Source: Scilla litardierei (Eukaryota > Streptophyta > Magnoliopsida > Asparagales > Asparagaceae). From it: 64,000 nucleotides of DNA. Of the stretch, positions 1 through 10,998 are shown one piece after another. Numbering within the stretch: the stretch's first letter is position 1; each line of letters opens with the position of its first letter. The position numbers were made by a program, and so were the translations under genes. Below the pieces are notes generated by a model. It had not been told where the DNA came from, did not search any database, and saw nothing but the letters and a program-made list of their open reading frames with translations. Location of the stretch: assembly GCA_030789695.1 (NCBI GenBank), contig CM061142.1, forward strand, positions 283,776,165-283,840,164. The letters run 5' to 3'.

Positions 1-1972
1 GTGGCTGCTCAACCCTAACCCCACCCAAAAGTTTTGCCGGAACACGAGCCGGCCTAGTCGACTCACACGACATCACGATATCACGATACCGCCTTCGAGG
101 TGCACGATTTCACGATGTCCATATTGTTAAACATGTCAGGACACACTGAATTTTACTGTTAACAATATTAAAGTTTTTTTGTGACAGTTCTGCAAAGAGG
201 AAACGGGTCAAACGACCGTTTCCGTAATTTCAAATAATGACGACTACGTCCTTTTGTTTAACTTGCTACAGAAATGATTTTTTTTCCTCTTAGTGTTTAA
301 AATGGGGATATATCGTATGATATACCGTTGGATCCCAAATTTTGTCCTGGTCACTATAGTGTCACTTTCCTACATCATTTCACGTCAAAATTTCGAGTTA
401 TCCAGCAATGCATGAAGGCGGCGTAAAAGTGCCGAAACTTCTAAAAATCATAACAAATCATATACTCGCCTGTTTTTGACGTTCTTGGTGTCGTTGGAAC
501 CGTCTCGACGAGTACTACACCGTGGAGGGTTTAGTTCGCAGTTTTGGCAGAGTATAAAATCAGAAATCACGTTTCTTTGTTCAGGTCAGATTACAAAAAG
601 TTCCTACGACATCTAATCAACTGGTTTTATTAGGTTTCTCTACTTTACGGTGTGGGTTGAGAGTTATAGGGGTAGATCTACCAACCTGAAGTGAAGCGAG
701 GGATCGGATGACGACCACGAGTAACGACGACGCGTACGGTGTTGAAACGTCGACGTCCACTCTCCGAACTTGATGCGGTAGCGAGTAAACGGCGGACAGA
801 GGTTGTCAGTGAGCTCCAGGGGCTGTCGACGTCAGATCTGAGGCGAGAGGCACGTGCACGCGGCTTGGCGTGGCCGTGAAGAGCTTCAGATGGCGTGGGC
901 TGCTTGTTGTGGCCGTGGAGGAGATAGGAGGAGGGATGAGGCTGTGGGTTTGTAAGGGGGTGTTGATCTCGGCCTGCTGGAGATGTAGATGGAGAAGGAG
1001 GCCGGCCTGGCTGCGGGATAGGGGAGGAAGGAGCTCGGCCTAGGGGAGGGCTGCGGCTGTGGAGAGGAGGAGGGGAGGAAAGAAGAAGAGGCCGACGTGG
1101 GGGGCTCTCTGCCGTGAGTGTGGAGGTGGGGGCCGTGGCCTGTGGTTTGCGTGGGGGCTAGTTGCGGTTTGTTGGGAAGAAGAAGGAGAAGAAGGAGGAG
1201 AACGGCCTGTTGTGTGGAGGGAGGAAGCTTATAGGTGGCGGCTGGCTTTAGGTGTCTAGGGTTTTCTTTTTTCTTTCTTTAAAAAATTTTGTAGGTTAAG
1301 GTTTAGCCTAGGGTATCATTAAATAGGAAATAGGGTGCAAGCACGTGGGCATGTGAGGGGGTCTAATAGCTACTAGGGTTTTGGTTTTCAAAATATTTCT
1401 TTATAAGCTAGCTTGCTATAGGATGGCAGCACCTAGGTCTCATGTTAGTTTAGGTTGATATGTATAGCTCCAAACTTAGGTTTCATAAAAAATAAAATAA
1501 AAGTGTGTGTGTGTTTGCAGGTGGTGTGCGTGAGTGATGCTGGGTGGTTCGGCCATAGGGTTAGGTAATAGGGTTAGTGTTACATTTAGGAAAAAGATTT
1601 GAGACTCTTTTAATGGGATTTGAATCACTAATAATGATTTTTAAATTAAAAACAAGGGGATTAATAGCAATCAATTTGGTTTAATGGGTTCATAATAGGA
1701 AGTCCTCATTTGACTAATAAAAGATTTGAAATTCGAATTCGAAATTTGTAAGTTGGAATTTATTTAATATGAGATATAAAAAAATACTAATAATAATAAT
1801 TATAGTAATAACAATAATAATAAATTTACTAAGTGCCATAAGATAATAATAGTGTTAATTAACATGAAGAAGTTGGCACGTGCACGGGAACGAATACGCC
1901 TAATACGGATACGGGCGAAAAATTATACTAGAGAAATACAGATAATATCATTGATAAAGACCAGTCGTTACA
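1..1972 (-). repeat. TK1 3' LTR, partial
   Basis: Matches 7606-9118 of the 5' LTR nearly base for base except for an extra 459 bp (about 1117-1575) missing from the 5' copy. On the minus strand it begins TGTAACGACTGG at 1972, directly after the polypurine tract. It holds a G-box palindrome (GCACGTGCAC near 1876-1885) about 90 bp inside, an AT-rich stretch with TAA/ATA microsatellite (about 1780-1825), and a GC-rich segment (about 840-1260). Roughly the last 820 bp lie beyond the window. The apparent ORFs in the GC-rich part are not genes. Confidence 0.93.
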
Positions 1973-1985
1973 TCCTACCCACCTT
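1973..1985 (-). promoter_or_regulatory. TK1 polypurine tract
   Basis: The minus strand reads AAGGTGGGTAGGA immediately before the TG that opens the 3' LTR. This is where plus-strand DNA priming starts in LTR elements. TK4 has the matching tract TTGGGGAGGA at 60340-60349. Confidence 0.8.
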
Positions 1986-2017
1986 AAAGAAAATTCTGCC
2001 CTCGGAATTCCTAACAA

Positions 2018-2920
2018 TCACTGGTCAGGGAACAGGTGGGGGTAACGCTCTCTCATCTCATCTTCTCTCTCCCAGGTAGACTCCCCCGGCGAGCCGTGTC
2101 GCCACATCACCCTAACAAGGTCGACAGTCTTGTTTCGGAGTGACTTCTGACGTCTATCAAGAATCTGCACTGGCTGCTGATCATATGTCAGATTTGGACG
2201 AACGGTGATCTCAGAGTAGTCCACAGCGTGAGATGGATCGCTGATGTACCGACGAAGCTGAGACACATGGAAGACATCGTGAACACTTTCCAAAGATGGT
2301 GGCTAGGCTAAGCGGTAGGCTACCTCGCCAACTCTCTCCAGAACATCGAAGGGTCCAATATATCTCGGGCTGAGCTTGCCACGCTTCCCAAAGCGAATTA
2401 CTCCGCGATTCGGAGAAATCTTCAAGAATACGTGGTCTCCCGGCTGAAATTCCAGAGGACGACGTTTAGCATCAGCCCAATGCTTATAACGGTCCTGAGC
2501 AATCCGAAGCTTGTCCCTGATATCTCAAACAACGTCCACTGCTTCGACTATCAACTCCGGTCCCATTAACTCTCTATCTCCAATGTCGTCCCAACTCAGG
2601 GGCGAACGACACTTCCTCCCGTAGAGAGCAACAAATGGCGACATGCCAATGCTCGCCTGATAACTGTTGTTATAGGAGAACTCCACCAGGTGTAGATGAT
2701 CCTCCCACGAACCCTTGAAATCTAGCATGCAAGCTCTCAGCATGTCCTCCAGGATCTGAATGGTCCGCTCTGACTGGCCATCCGTCTGCGGGTGATACGC
2801 AGTGTTGAACTTCAGACTGGTACCAAGATTGGTCTGCAGACTCTTCCAGAACTGAGATGTGAACCTCGTATCACGATCGGATACGATGCTCACAGGGACT
2901 CCATGCAGACGCACGATCTC
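2018..2920 (-). pseudogene. TK1 integrase C-terminal half and chromodomain (exon 3)
   Basis: Starts after intron 2 with [17 protein letters not shown], which carries the second catalytic Asp of the DDE integrase core. [14 protein letters not shown] follows with the catalytic Glu. After the core come the GPY/F-like segment ([15 protein letters not shown]) and a chromodomain ([12 protein letters not shown] ... [10 protein letters not shown] ... STWEREDEMRERYPHLF), the chromatin-targeting tail typical of Tekay chromoviruses. Two in-frame stops break it: one at 2525-2527, where TK4 has Arg in VRDIRE, and one at 2303-2305, where TK4 has Leu in RLALPPS. Frame is otherwise kept to the natural stop at 2018. 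The copy cannot make full-length integrase unless the stops are read through. Confidence 0.9.
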
Positions 2921-2989
2921 CTACACAGCATATTTCACATCACTATTGGTACTAGGAAGAAAATACGAGGGGATGAGTCAGATCATTAC
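2921..2989 (-). other. Candidate intron 2 inside TK1 integrase
   Basis: On the minus strand the exon ends in GAG, the intron opens GTAATGATC and closes TGTGTAG, and the next exon begins GAGATCGTG. It is 69 bp long. Splicing gives KYME joined to EIVRLHG in phase 0, the continuous integrase sequence expected of the family; unspliced reading stops after KYMEVMI. TK4 has a different-length intron (77 bp) at exactly the same point. Confidence 0.75.
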
Positions 2990-5415
2990 CTCCATATATT
3001 TCCTAGCCAGTATCTCCGTGGATTGTCCTACTCGGAACGGTATGAAGTGTGCAGACTTGGTCAGTCGATCGACAATGACCCAGATTGCGTCGTTCTGCTT
3101 GGTGCTCCGAGGTAAGCCAGTCACGAAGTCCATCGTGATGTGCTGCCATTTCCACTCCGGGATAGGAAGGGGATGTAGTAGTCCGGCGGTGCGACGATGT
3201 TCAACCTTCACCTGCTGACACACCAGGCATTTGGCAACACTTCGTGCCACACTTCTCTTCATACCATGCCACCAGAAATTCTGACGAAGATCCTTGTACA
3301 TCTTCGTACCTCCAGGATGAATGGAATAAGGCGAACTGTGAGCCTCATTCATCAACTCTTCTCTGACATCTCCTGCAGGCACGCAGATCCTACTGCCATA
3401 CCTCAAAGATCCATCCTCATGAATCAGAAAATCCGTCCGGAGTCCAGCTTCGACTTGCTCTCTGATCTTCATCAACTTAGCATCACTAGCTTGAGCACTC
3501 TTGATCCGATCAACAATCGTCGACTGAATTTGCATGTTCATCAACGACGAAGTGACTCCCGGAAGAACAGCTTCAACATCCATCTCTCGCAGGTCCTGCT
3601 GTAATCTCCACTGAGCTGTGAGAATCATCACCTCTGGCAGTCGGCTCAAAGCGTCCGGTACGACATTCGCCTTCCCTGGGTGATACTGCAGATCGATGTC
3701 GTTGTCCGCCATCAACTCCAACCATCTGCGCTGTCTCATATTCAGTTTCTTCTGAGTAAATATGTATTTCAGACTTTTGTGATCAGTGAATATCCTCACT
3801 TTCTCACTCAGTAAGAAATGACGCCAAATCTTCAGTGCGAATATGACAGCGGCGAGTTCCAAATCATGGGTTGGATAATTCTTCTCATGGACTTTCAGCT
3901 GTCGCGAAGCATAAGCGACTACATGGCTGTGCTGGTGCAGAACACAACCAAGTCCCTTCCCTAATGCATCGCAGAAAATCTCAAAGCCTCCGCTCCTATC
4001 CGGAATAGCCAAGACTGGTGCAGTCGTCAGTCTCTCCTTCAAGGTGGAAAAAGCATGCTCGCAAGATTCTGACCAATTGAACTTGACATCCTTCCGCGTC
4101 AATCTCGTCATCGGCTCAGCTATCCTCGAGAAGTCCTTGATAAATCTGCGGTAGTAGCCAGCCAATCCGAGGAAACTCCTGATGTCCGAAGCCGATCGTG
4201 GTGTAGGCCAATCACTGACTGCTCTGACCTTCTTCGGATCCACTGAGATGCCGGCTCCCGATACTACATGTCCAAGAAATGCAACTCTGTCCAGCCAGAA
4301 TTCGCATTTGCTATACTTGGCATATAGTCGATGATGGCGAAGCGTCTCTAATACCAATCTCAAGTGCTCTGCATGCTCTTCCTCGCTCCTCGAGTACACC
4401 AAGATGTCATCTATAAAGATCACCATGAACTTGTCGAGGAAGTCGTAGAAGATGATGTTCATGAGATTCATGAACACAACATGAGCGTTTGTCACACCGA
4501 ATGGCATGACAACAAACTCATAATGCCTGTACTTAGTCCGGAAAGCTGTCTTGGGCACGTCATCCTTCTTGACTCTGGCCTGATGGTATCCGCTCCGAAG
4601 ATCTAACTTTGAAAACACCTTCGATCCACCAAGCTGATCGAAGATATCATCAATACGGGGCAGCAGGTACTTGTTCTTCACAGTGATCTGATTCAGCTCC
4701 CGATAGTCGATACACATCCTCCTCGATCCGTCTTTCTTCTTCACCAGCAAGACGGACGCACCCCAGGGAGACACGCTAGGATGAATAAAACCCTTCTGCA
4801 GCAGCTCATCCAACTGCTTCCTCAGCTCCTCTAGCTCAGCAGGAGCCATACGGTACGGCGCCTTAGAAATCGGTTGAGCTACTGGCATCAGATCAATGCC
4901 GAACTCCAATGATCGATCAGGTGGTAAACCGGAAATGTCCTCAGGGAAAACATCCTTGAAGTCTCGCACTACTGCTGGCTTCTCCGGCTCTGCTATCATA
5001 GATGCAACTGTCGATCTGTATGGCTGGGCCCGGAACTTGACAGGTCCAAGCGAACGTCCTCCGCTGACGAACTCGAATACTGGGTGGTCAGGAATTTCAA
5101 ACACCACTTTCTTCCGGTGACAGTCGATCGTGGCATAGAAGGCTCCCAACCAGTCAATGCCGAGAATCGCATCGAAATTGGGTAGGTCGTGGACGATGAA
5201 ATCTGCATACAATTCGTGTCCACTAACCACCTATGGGCAAGGTCGACAACCAAGGGCAACCTTCACTACACCATTCCCAGTCGTGATGTTCCAACACTTG
5301 GGAAGTGTGTAGGTGGGTATCGAGTGTTCGACTACGAACTTCCGTGACAGGATGCACATGGAAGCTCCAGAGTCGAACAGAGTCAAGGCTGGGTGGGAAG
5401 AAACTAGGATAACAC
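2990..5415 (-). pseudogene. TK1 protease, reverse transcriptase, RNase H, integrase N-terminal half (exon 2)
   Basis: Exon 2 opens with GVILVSSHPALTLFDSGAS, the aspartic protease with its DSGA active site. The reverse transcriptase follows, with [18 protein letters not shown] and the catalytic FIDDILVYS. RNase H comes next ([27 protein letters not shown]), then the integrase zinc-binding region ([16 protein letters not shown]) and the first DDE Asp ([11 protein letters not shown]). A TAG at 5231-5233 interrupts the protease where TK2 has Leu (CPLVVSGHEL). Below that stop, 750 codons remain open. RNA-to-DNA copying, template removal and integration would all be encoded here. The copy is nearly intact and much better preserved than TK2. 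Confidence 0.92.
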
Positions 5416-5501
5416 CTAAGGGAATCATGCAACTATATCAAACAAGGAAACTAACTAAGCAAACATAAATATATAAAAGGAAAGACTAGTTTAGGAGTTA
5501 C
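5416..5501 (-). other. Candidate intron 1 between TK1 gag and protease
   Basis: On the minus strand the upstream exon ends GATTGCAG, the intron opens GTAACTCC and closes GATTCCCTTAG, and the next exon starts GTGTTATC. It is 86 bp long and T-rich. Splicing in phase 1 produces DDVIAG-VILVSSHPA, the usual lead-in to the protease. Without splicing, translation stops two codons past the donor. TK2 (86 bp) and TK4 (114 bp) have introns at the identical codon. Confidence 0.8.
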
Positions 5502-6649
5502 CTGCAATCACGTCGTCAACAGCCTCAGCCTCAATGACTGTCATAGTGTAAGCTCGACGTACCGGGGGGGTTGGCTTGCTGAAAGGCTTGCTTCTGTGGT
5601 ACCAGAGGTGGTCCACGTTGTCCAGGTGCAGGCACTGGTCTCTGAGCAGGTCCAGGTGCAGGCACTGTCCGCTGAACAGGTCCAGATGCTCCAGGAGGCA
5701 TAGGTCGAGTGCCTTTGGGGCAGTCCCTCGCAACATGGGTAGAAGATCCACAAACCAAACACTGATTCAGCATCCTTCTGCAGTCCTTCTTCACATGGCC
5801 AAGCTTGCCACAGAAATGGCAGGTCAGCTCAGCTCGGTTGAAAACAGGTGCAGCTGGACTCTTGAACTGGGTGGTCTGAACTGGACGTACACCGGGCCTA
5901 GGTGCACTCCTCATCATCTCCATCGGGCACTTGCCCGCCTGACGTGCCTTCTTCAAATTGGGGACGTGCTCCTGATTCTTCGCAGCCACCAGGACATCCT
6001 CATGAGTAGAAAAAGTATTCCCGGACAGCACACTCTGGATGTCCAGGTCCAAGCCCTGCAGGAAACGGTGTGCACAGTCCTCAGGTTCCTTCACCATGGC
6101 AGGGGCGTAGCGGCTCAGCATAGTAAACTCCGCCTCGTACTCGTCGACAGTCATGGTACCCTGCTCCAGGTTGATGAAGTGACTCTCCATCATTCGCTTC
6201 GCAGACTTAGGAAAATACTGGGCGTCAAACCTCTTGCAGAAGGTATCCCATGAAATCGGCTTGGTCAGCCTGGCCTCTTCCGCAGTCCACCAGCTGCGGG
6301 CATTATCTGTCAATTGCTTCCTGGCAAGATCCACCCATTCATCTTTGTGGTTTCGGGCAAGGCCCAAATCGTCCTCAGTGCTCTGACGCCACTCTTCGGC
6401 CGCTAGTGGTCCCTCTCGTCCGGAGAAACTCTTCGGACGCATCTCTCTGAACTGTTTGGCTCCCGGGACTGGTGCAGCTGGTGCGGCTGGCGCAGCCGGC
6501 GCAGCCTGGCGTCCCTGCTGGACTAGGTGGTGCTGAACCTCCAGCATATCTCTCATAACACCGAGCATCTGGCGGATGTCGTCCTCTCCGCCTCCAGTAG
6601 CTCCGGCTCCGATTCCGGCTCCGTGTCGGGTGATGCGTCTTCCGGACAT
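5502..6649 (-). pseudogene. TK1 gag (capsid/nucleocapsid)
   Basis: Starts at ATG 6649 (MSGRRITRHGAG), chosen because TK2 and TK4 begin at the same motif (MAGRRNTRN, MAGRRVTRSG). Residues about 80-215 match the retrotransposon gag (capsid) domain (AEEWRQSTEDDLG, DEYEAEFTMLSRYAP). Two CCHC zinc knuckles follow, near residues 277-290 (CHFCGKLGHVKKDC) and 297-310 (CLVCGSSTHVARDC); these bind the element RNA. The frame then runs to a premature stop at 5531-5533 (372 codons). The pre-intron tail (RRAYTMTVIEAEAVDDVIAG) is in another frame. The shift maps to a run of seven C on the minus strand (5564-5570), so it is probably a one-base slip in a homopolymer. Confidence 0.9.
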
Positions 6650-6755
6650 CCTGCAAAAGAGAAAGAAAGCCCGAGTTAATCCTGTGTATACGATTACTCT
6701 AGATGTTTGGCTGATGATAAGCGTTCTCATTATTCTGAATTTCGCAGTTGCAAAG

Positions 6756-6773
6756 GACCTGCATGGGCCACCA
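6756..6773 (-). promoter_or_regulatory. TK1 primer-binding site, tRNA-Ile(AAU) type
   Basis: The minus strand reads TGGTGGCCCATGCAGGTC, eight bases after the end of the 5' LTR. From memory of plant tRNA-Ile(AAU) (3' end ...CCTGCATGGGCCA plus CCA), this is complementary to the tRNA tail. The more usual initiator-Met site (TGGTATCAGAGC) is absent. TK2 and TK4 have the same 18 bases. Confidence 0.75.
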
Positions 6774-6781
6774 ACAAAACC

Positions 6782-9118
6782 TGTAACGCCCCGCTTCCCA
6801 AAAGACACCGGAAGCAAGAGCGTTACGCGGTCCGCTTGAACTGGAGCGGTGAAGCTTGAGTTCAATAAGCGTCTGTGATAAAAACACAGATGAGGTCCTT
6901 GTAACTACCATCAGAACAATCAGAAACACATCCAGAAAAGATAAAGCCACATCCAGAAATAATGTTCGTACACAGAGTTTAACAAGCCACAGCTGGGCTA
7001 AAAGTAGCAACAAGAAAAGAATGTACACGAAAGTAACTACGACGACTGAAAAGGAAACTAGGAAAGCAGTAAAGTGTCGGGGGTCCACTAGTCCTCTGCT
7101 GGGAGAGGCACTGCGTCAGGTGCGAACTCCTGACTCTCCAAATCTGGCGTCTCGTACTGGTCCTCCTGGTACTCAAGCTCTGAACCTGACATACATCCAC
7201 AAACATGAATGTATGTCAGCTAGGGGTCTGCAAGAAAAGTCAGCATCCCAAGGAAAAGTATACGACAGATATATGAATTTTAAAAGCATTAATAATTTAA
7301 GAAAAGTGACTGCAGCAATTTAACAAATAACAATTTATAGAAACTGAAACGGACAATCCTAGCATGCAGTTCTAGACGGTTGCAAGTTTAAAGTTAAAAT
7401 TCTCTGAGTTCGTTAGCATTTCAATTTCAAGATGACCGATTTAGCATTTCAAGTTTTTCATGCCAAGTGTTAGCATTCTAATCTAGGGTTCACGCATGTA
7501 GGTCGTGATGAGAAGGTCGGTCCTCTCACGGGGGCTTACCGTGATTGACTCTAACCCACCGTGTGCGGGTGGTGCTCTTGAGGAGAGTACCTTTCATACG
7601 CCTAGTGGCCGCTCAACCCTAACCCCACCCAAAAGTTTTGCCGGAACACGATCCGGCCTAGTCGACTCACACGACATCACGATATCACGATACCGCCTTC
7701 GAGGTGCACGATTTCACGATGTCCATATTGTTAAACATGTCAGGACTCACTGAATTTTACTGTTAACAATATTAAAGTTTTTTTGTGACAGTTCTACAAA
7801 GCGGACACGGGTCAAACGACCGTTTCCGTAATTTCAAATAATGACGACTACGTCCTTTTGTTTAACTTGCTACAGAAATGATTTTTTTTCCTCTTAGTGT
7901 TTAAAATGGGGATATATCGTATGATATACCGTTGGATCCCAAATTTTGTCCTGGTCACTATAGTGTCACTTTCCTACGTCATTTCACGTCAAAATTTCAA
8001 GTTATCCAGCAATGCATGAAGGCGGCGTAAAAGTGCCGAAACTTCTAAAAATCATAACAAATCATATACTCGCCTGTTTTTGACGTTCTTGGTGTCGTTG
8101 GAACCGTCTCGCCAAGTACTACGCTGTGGAGTGTTTGGTTCGCTGTTTTGGCAGAGTATAAAATCAGAAATCGTGTTTCTTTGTTCAGGTCAGATTACAA
8201 AAAGTTCCTACGACGTCTAATCAACTGGTTTTATTAGGTTTCTCTACTTTACGGTGTGGGTTAAGAGTTATAAGGGTAGATCTACCAACCTGAAGTGAAG
8301 CGAGGGATCGGATGACGACCACGAGCAACGACGACGCGTACGGTGTTGAAACTTCGACGTCCACTCTCCGAACTTGATGCGTCAGCGAGTAAACGACGGA
8401 CAGAGGTTGTCAGTGAGCTCCGGGGGCTGTCGACGTCAGATCTGAGGTGAGAGGCATGTGCACGCGGCTTGGCGTGGCCGTGAAGAGCTTCAGATGGTGT
8501 GGGCTGCTTGTTGTGGCCGTGGAGGAGATAGGAGGAGGGATGAGGCTGCGGGTTTGTAAGGGGGGTGTTGATCTCGGCCTGCTGGAGATGTAGATGGAGA
8601 AGGAGGCCGGCCTGGCTGCGGGATAGGGGAGGAAGGAGCTCGGCCTAGGGGAGGGCTGCGGCTGTGGAGAGGAGGATGGGAGGAAAGAAGAAGAGGCCGA
8701 CGTGGGGGGGCTCTCTGCCGTGAGTGTTATATTTAGGAAAAAGATTTGAGACTCTTTTAATGGGATTTGAATCACTAATACTGATTTTTAAATTAAAAAC
8801 AAGGGGATTAATAGCAATCAATTTGGTTTAATGGGTTCATAATAGGAAGTTTTCATTTGATTTAAAAAAAGATTTGAAATTCGAATTCAAATTTGAAAGT
8901 TGGAATTTATTTAATATGAGATATAAAAAATACTAATAATAATAATTATAGTAATAACAATAATAATAAATTAACTAAGTGCCATAAGATAATAATATTG
9001 TTAATTAACATGAAGAAGTTGGCACGTGCACGGGAACGGATACGCCTAATACAGATACGGGCGAAAAATTATACTAGAGAAATACAGATAATATCATTGA
9101 TAAAGACCGGTCGTTACA
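6782..9118 (-). repeat. TK1 5' LTR
   Basis: Bounded by TG...CA: the minus strand begins TGTAACGACCGG at 9118 and ends GGGGCGTTACA at 6782, 2337 bp. It lacks 459 bp that the 3' LTR keeps; the deletion point is the AGTGT at 8723-8727. A G-box palindrome lies at 9022-9031. The GC-rich segment (8290-8730) ends in a splice-donor-like CAG|GTTGGT (8292-8284), and a matching acceptor and acidic reading frame lie at 7227-7088. The long ORFs in the GC-rich part are not supported as genes. Confidence 0.92.
7088..7227 (-). pseudogene. TK1 LTR-encoded acidic ORF, exon 2
   Basis: Directly downstream of an acceptor-like TTTTCTTGCAG the minus strand encodes LTYIHVCGCMSGSELEYQ followed by an acidic stretch and a stop at 7088-7090. 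The same layout occurs in S1 (14314-14458) and TK4 (51737-51878), where the peptide reads LTYSSF...TSG.E.EY with an acidic tail ending DEDQS or EEDQS. In TK1 a TAG stands just before the Leu of LTY, so this copy is broken. The distance between the RHPI-type end of exon 1 and LTY is still a multiple of three. Function unknown. Confidence 0.5.
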
Positions 9119-9686
9119 CATACGGTATGGCGCCTTCGAAATCGGTTGAGCTCTTGGCATAAGATCGATGCTGAACTCCAACGCTCGATCGAGTGGCAAT
9201 CCAGAAATGTCTTTAGGGAAGACGTCTTCAAAATCTCTCGCTACTGCAGCCTTCTCTGGTTCAGCTATCATGGATGCAACAGTCAAACTGTACGACTGAG
9301 CGCGGAACTTGACAGGTCCAAACGAATGTCCTCCGCTGACAAACTCAAACATTGGGTGGTCAGGAATTTCGAATACAACTTTCTTCTGTTGACAGTCGAT
9401 CATGGCATAAAATCTCCTAACCAGTCAATGCCGAGAATAGCATCGAAATTGGGCAGGTCGTGGACAATGAAATCAGCATTTAATTCGTGTCCACTAACCA
9501 CCAATGGGCATGGTCTACATCCCAGTGAAACCTTCACTACACCATTCCCAGCTGTAATATTCCAACACTTGGGAAGTGTATCAGTGGGTATCGAGTGTTT
9601 GACTACGAACTTCCGAGATAGGATGCACAAGGAAGCTCCAGAATCGAACAGGGTCAAGGCCGGGTGAGATGAAACTAAGATGACGC
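9119..9686 (-). pseudogene. TK2 protease and start of reverse transcriptase
   Basis: Begins GVILVSSHPALTLFDSGAS, giving the protease with DSGA intact, then [17 protein letters not shown] frameshift near 9405-9415 separates this from the next part ([17 protein letters not shown] ... DFEDVFPKDISGLP), which leads toward the reverse transcriptase and ends at [10 protein letters not shown]. At that point the TK1 LTR begins (position 9118 downward). The rest of TK2 pol must lie left of the window. Confidence 0.85.
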
Positions 9687-9772
9687 CTAAGGGTAACATG
9701 CAACTAGATTAAACATGGATCTAACTAATCAAACATAAATGCATAAATAAGGAAGGCTAATCTAGAGATTAC
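9687..9772 (-). other. Candidate intron 1 of TK2
   Basis: On the minus strand the exon ends GTGATTACCG, the intron opens GTAATCTCTAG and closes TTACCCTTAG, and the next exon starts GCGTCATC. It is 86 bp, the same length and phase as in TK1, and joins DDVITG to VILVSSHPA. Its bases differ from the TK1 intron more than the flanking exons do. Confidence 0.75.
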
Positions 9773-10870
9773 CGGTAATCACGTCGTCCTCAGCTTAATC
9801 CTCAACGGCTATCATATTGAATGCTCGGTGCTTATGCGGATTGGCCTGCTAAAAGGGTCGATCCTGTGGAACCAGAGGTGGTCGTCGCTATCCAGGTGCC
9901 GGTACGGTCCTCTGGGCGGGTCCAGGTGCTCCAACAGGTACGGGTCGAGAACTGCGGGTGCAATCCTTTGCAGCATGAGTAAGCGATCCATAGATCAAAC
10001 ACTGATTCAACATCCTCCTACAGTCTTTCTTCACATGACCAAGCTTGCCGCAGAAATGGCAAATCAGTTCCACTCGGTTGGGGATAGGTGCATCTGGCCT
10101 CTTGAACTGTGTGGTCTGAACGGGACGAAAACTGAACCTAGGTGCACTCCTCAGCAGCTCCATCGGGCGCTTGTCCGCTTGGGATGCCTTCTTCTGATAA
10201 GCTATCTGCCCGTGCTTCTTCGCAACTACCAGGACTTACTCATGAGTGGTAAAGGTGCTCCCGGACAACACACTCTGTATGTCCAGATCTAAGCCCTGTA
10301 GTAAGTGGTGTGCACAGTCCTTCTCATCTGCTAACAGAGTAGGGGCGAATCGACTCAGCATGGTAAATTCAGCCTCATACTCGTCGACTGTCCTGGTGCC
10401 CTGCTCCAGGTTGATGAAGCGCTGATGCATCTCCCTCTTTGCAGCCTTCGGCAAGTACTGGGCATCAAAACTCTGATGGAAAGTAGCCCAAGGAATCGGC
10501 TTAATCAGCCTAGCATCTTCAGCATCCCACCAGTGACGAGCATTATCTGTCAGCTGCTTCTTGGCAAGTTCCACCCAATCGTTCGGATTGACTCGGTCAA
10601 GACCCAAGTTATCCGCAGTGTTGCGAAGCCATTCCTTGGCCGCTAGTGGGCACTCTCGTCAGAGAAGCTTGTCGGATGCATCTCTCAGAACTGCTTGGCT
10701 CCAGGCTCATAGTGGCGTGGTGGGTCAGCTGGTTCAGCCTGACGTCCCTGCTGGATCAGATGGTGCTGAACATCCATCATGTCCCTAATGACACCTAGCA
10801 TATGGCGGATGTCGTCCTCTCCGCCTCCAGCAGCTCCGGGTCCATTTCGGGTGTTTCGTCTCCCAGCCAT
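9773..10870 (-). pseudogene. TK2 gag
   Basis: Starts at ATG 10870 (MAGRRNTRNGPG). The capsid domain (ELAKKQLTDNARHWW, DEYEAEFTMLSRFAP) and two zinc knuckles are recognisable. There is a frameshift between about 10610 and 10690, an in-frame stop at the end of GSTFTTHE near 10233-10235, and another at 9885-9887 after RTVPAPG. The second knuckle reads CLIYGSLTHAAKDC, with Tyr in place of the second zinc-binding Cys. The copy cannot make a normal nucleocapsid. Confidence 0.88.
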
Positions 10871-10980
10871 TCTAAGATAAGAAAAGCCCGAGTTAATTTT
10901 GTGTATAAGATTTCTGTAGATGTTTGGCTAATGAAAAACATTCTCATTGTTCAGAATTTTGCAAATGCAAGGAGAAGGAA

Positions 10981-10998
10981 GACCTGCATGGGCCACCA
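10981..10998 (-). promoter_or_regulatory. TK2 primer-binding site, tRNA-Ile(AAU) type
   Basis: The same 18 bases as in TK1 and TK4 (TGGTGGCCCATGCAGGTC on the minus strand), eight bases from the LTR edge at 11007. Confidence 0.75.

Larger units (their letters stand above)
1..9118 (-). mobile_element. TK1: Tekay/Del-type chromovirus (Ty3/gypsy), left end cut by window
   Basis: A minus-strand LTR retrotransposon read right to left: 5' LTR (6782-9118), primer-binding site, gag, protease, reverse transcriptase, RNase H, integrase with chromodomain, polypurine tract, then a 3' LTR running off the left edge. It is inserted in the pol gene of TK2: the TK2 reading frame stops abruptly at 9119, just after a conserved PYRM, and its continuation must lie left of the window. 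The other target-site copy is therefore not visible; CATAC at 9119-9123 is the expected one. The two LTRs are closely similar by eye apart from one 459-bp deletion, so the insertion is fairly young, but gag-pol already carries stops and a frameshift. Confidence 0.93.

Noticed and set aside
5576..6253. 225-codon plus-strand ORF
   Set aside because: Antisense shadow of TK1 gag, which has clear capsid and zinc-knuckle motifs on the minus strand.
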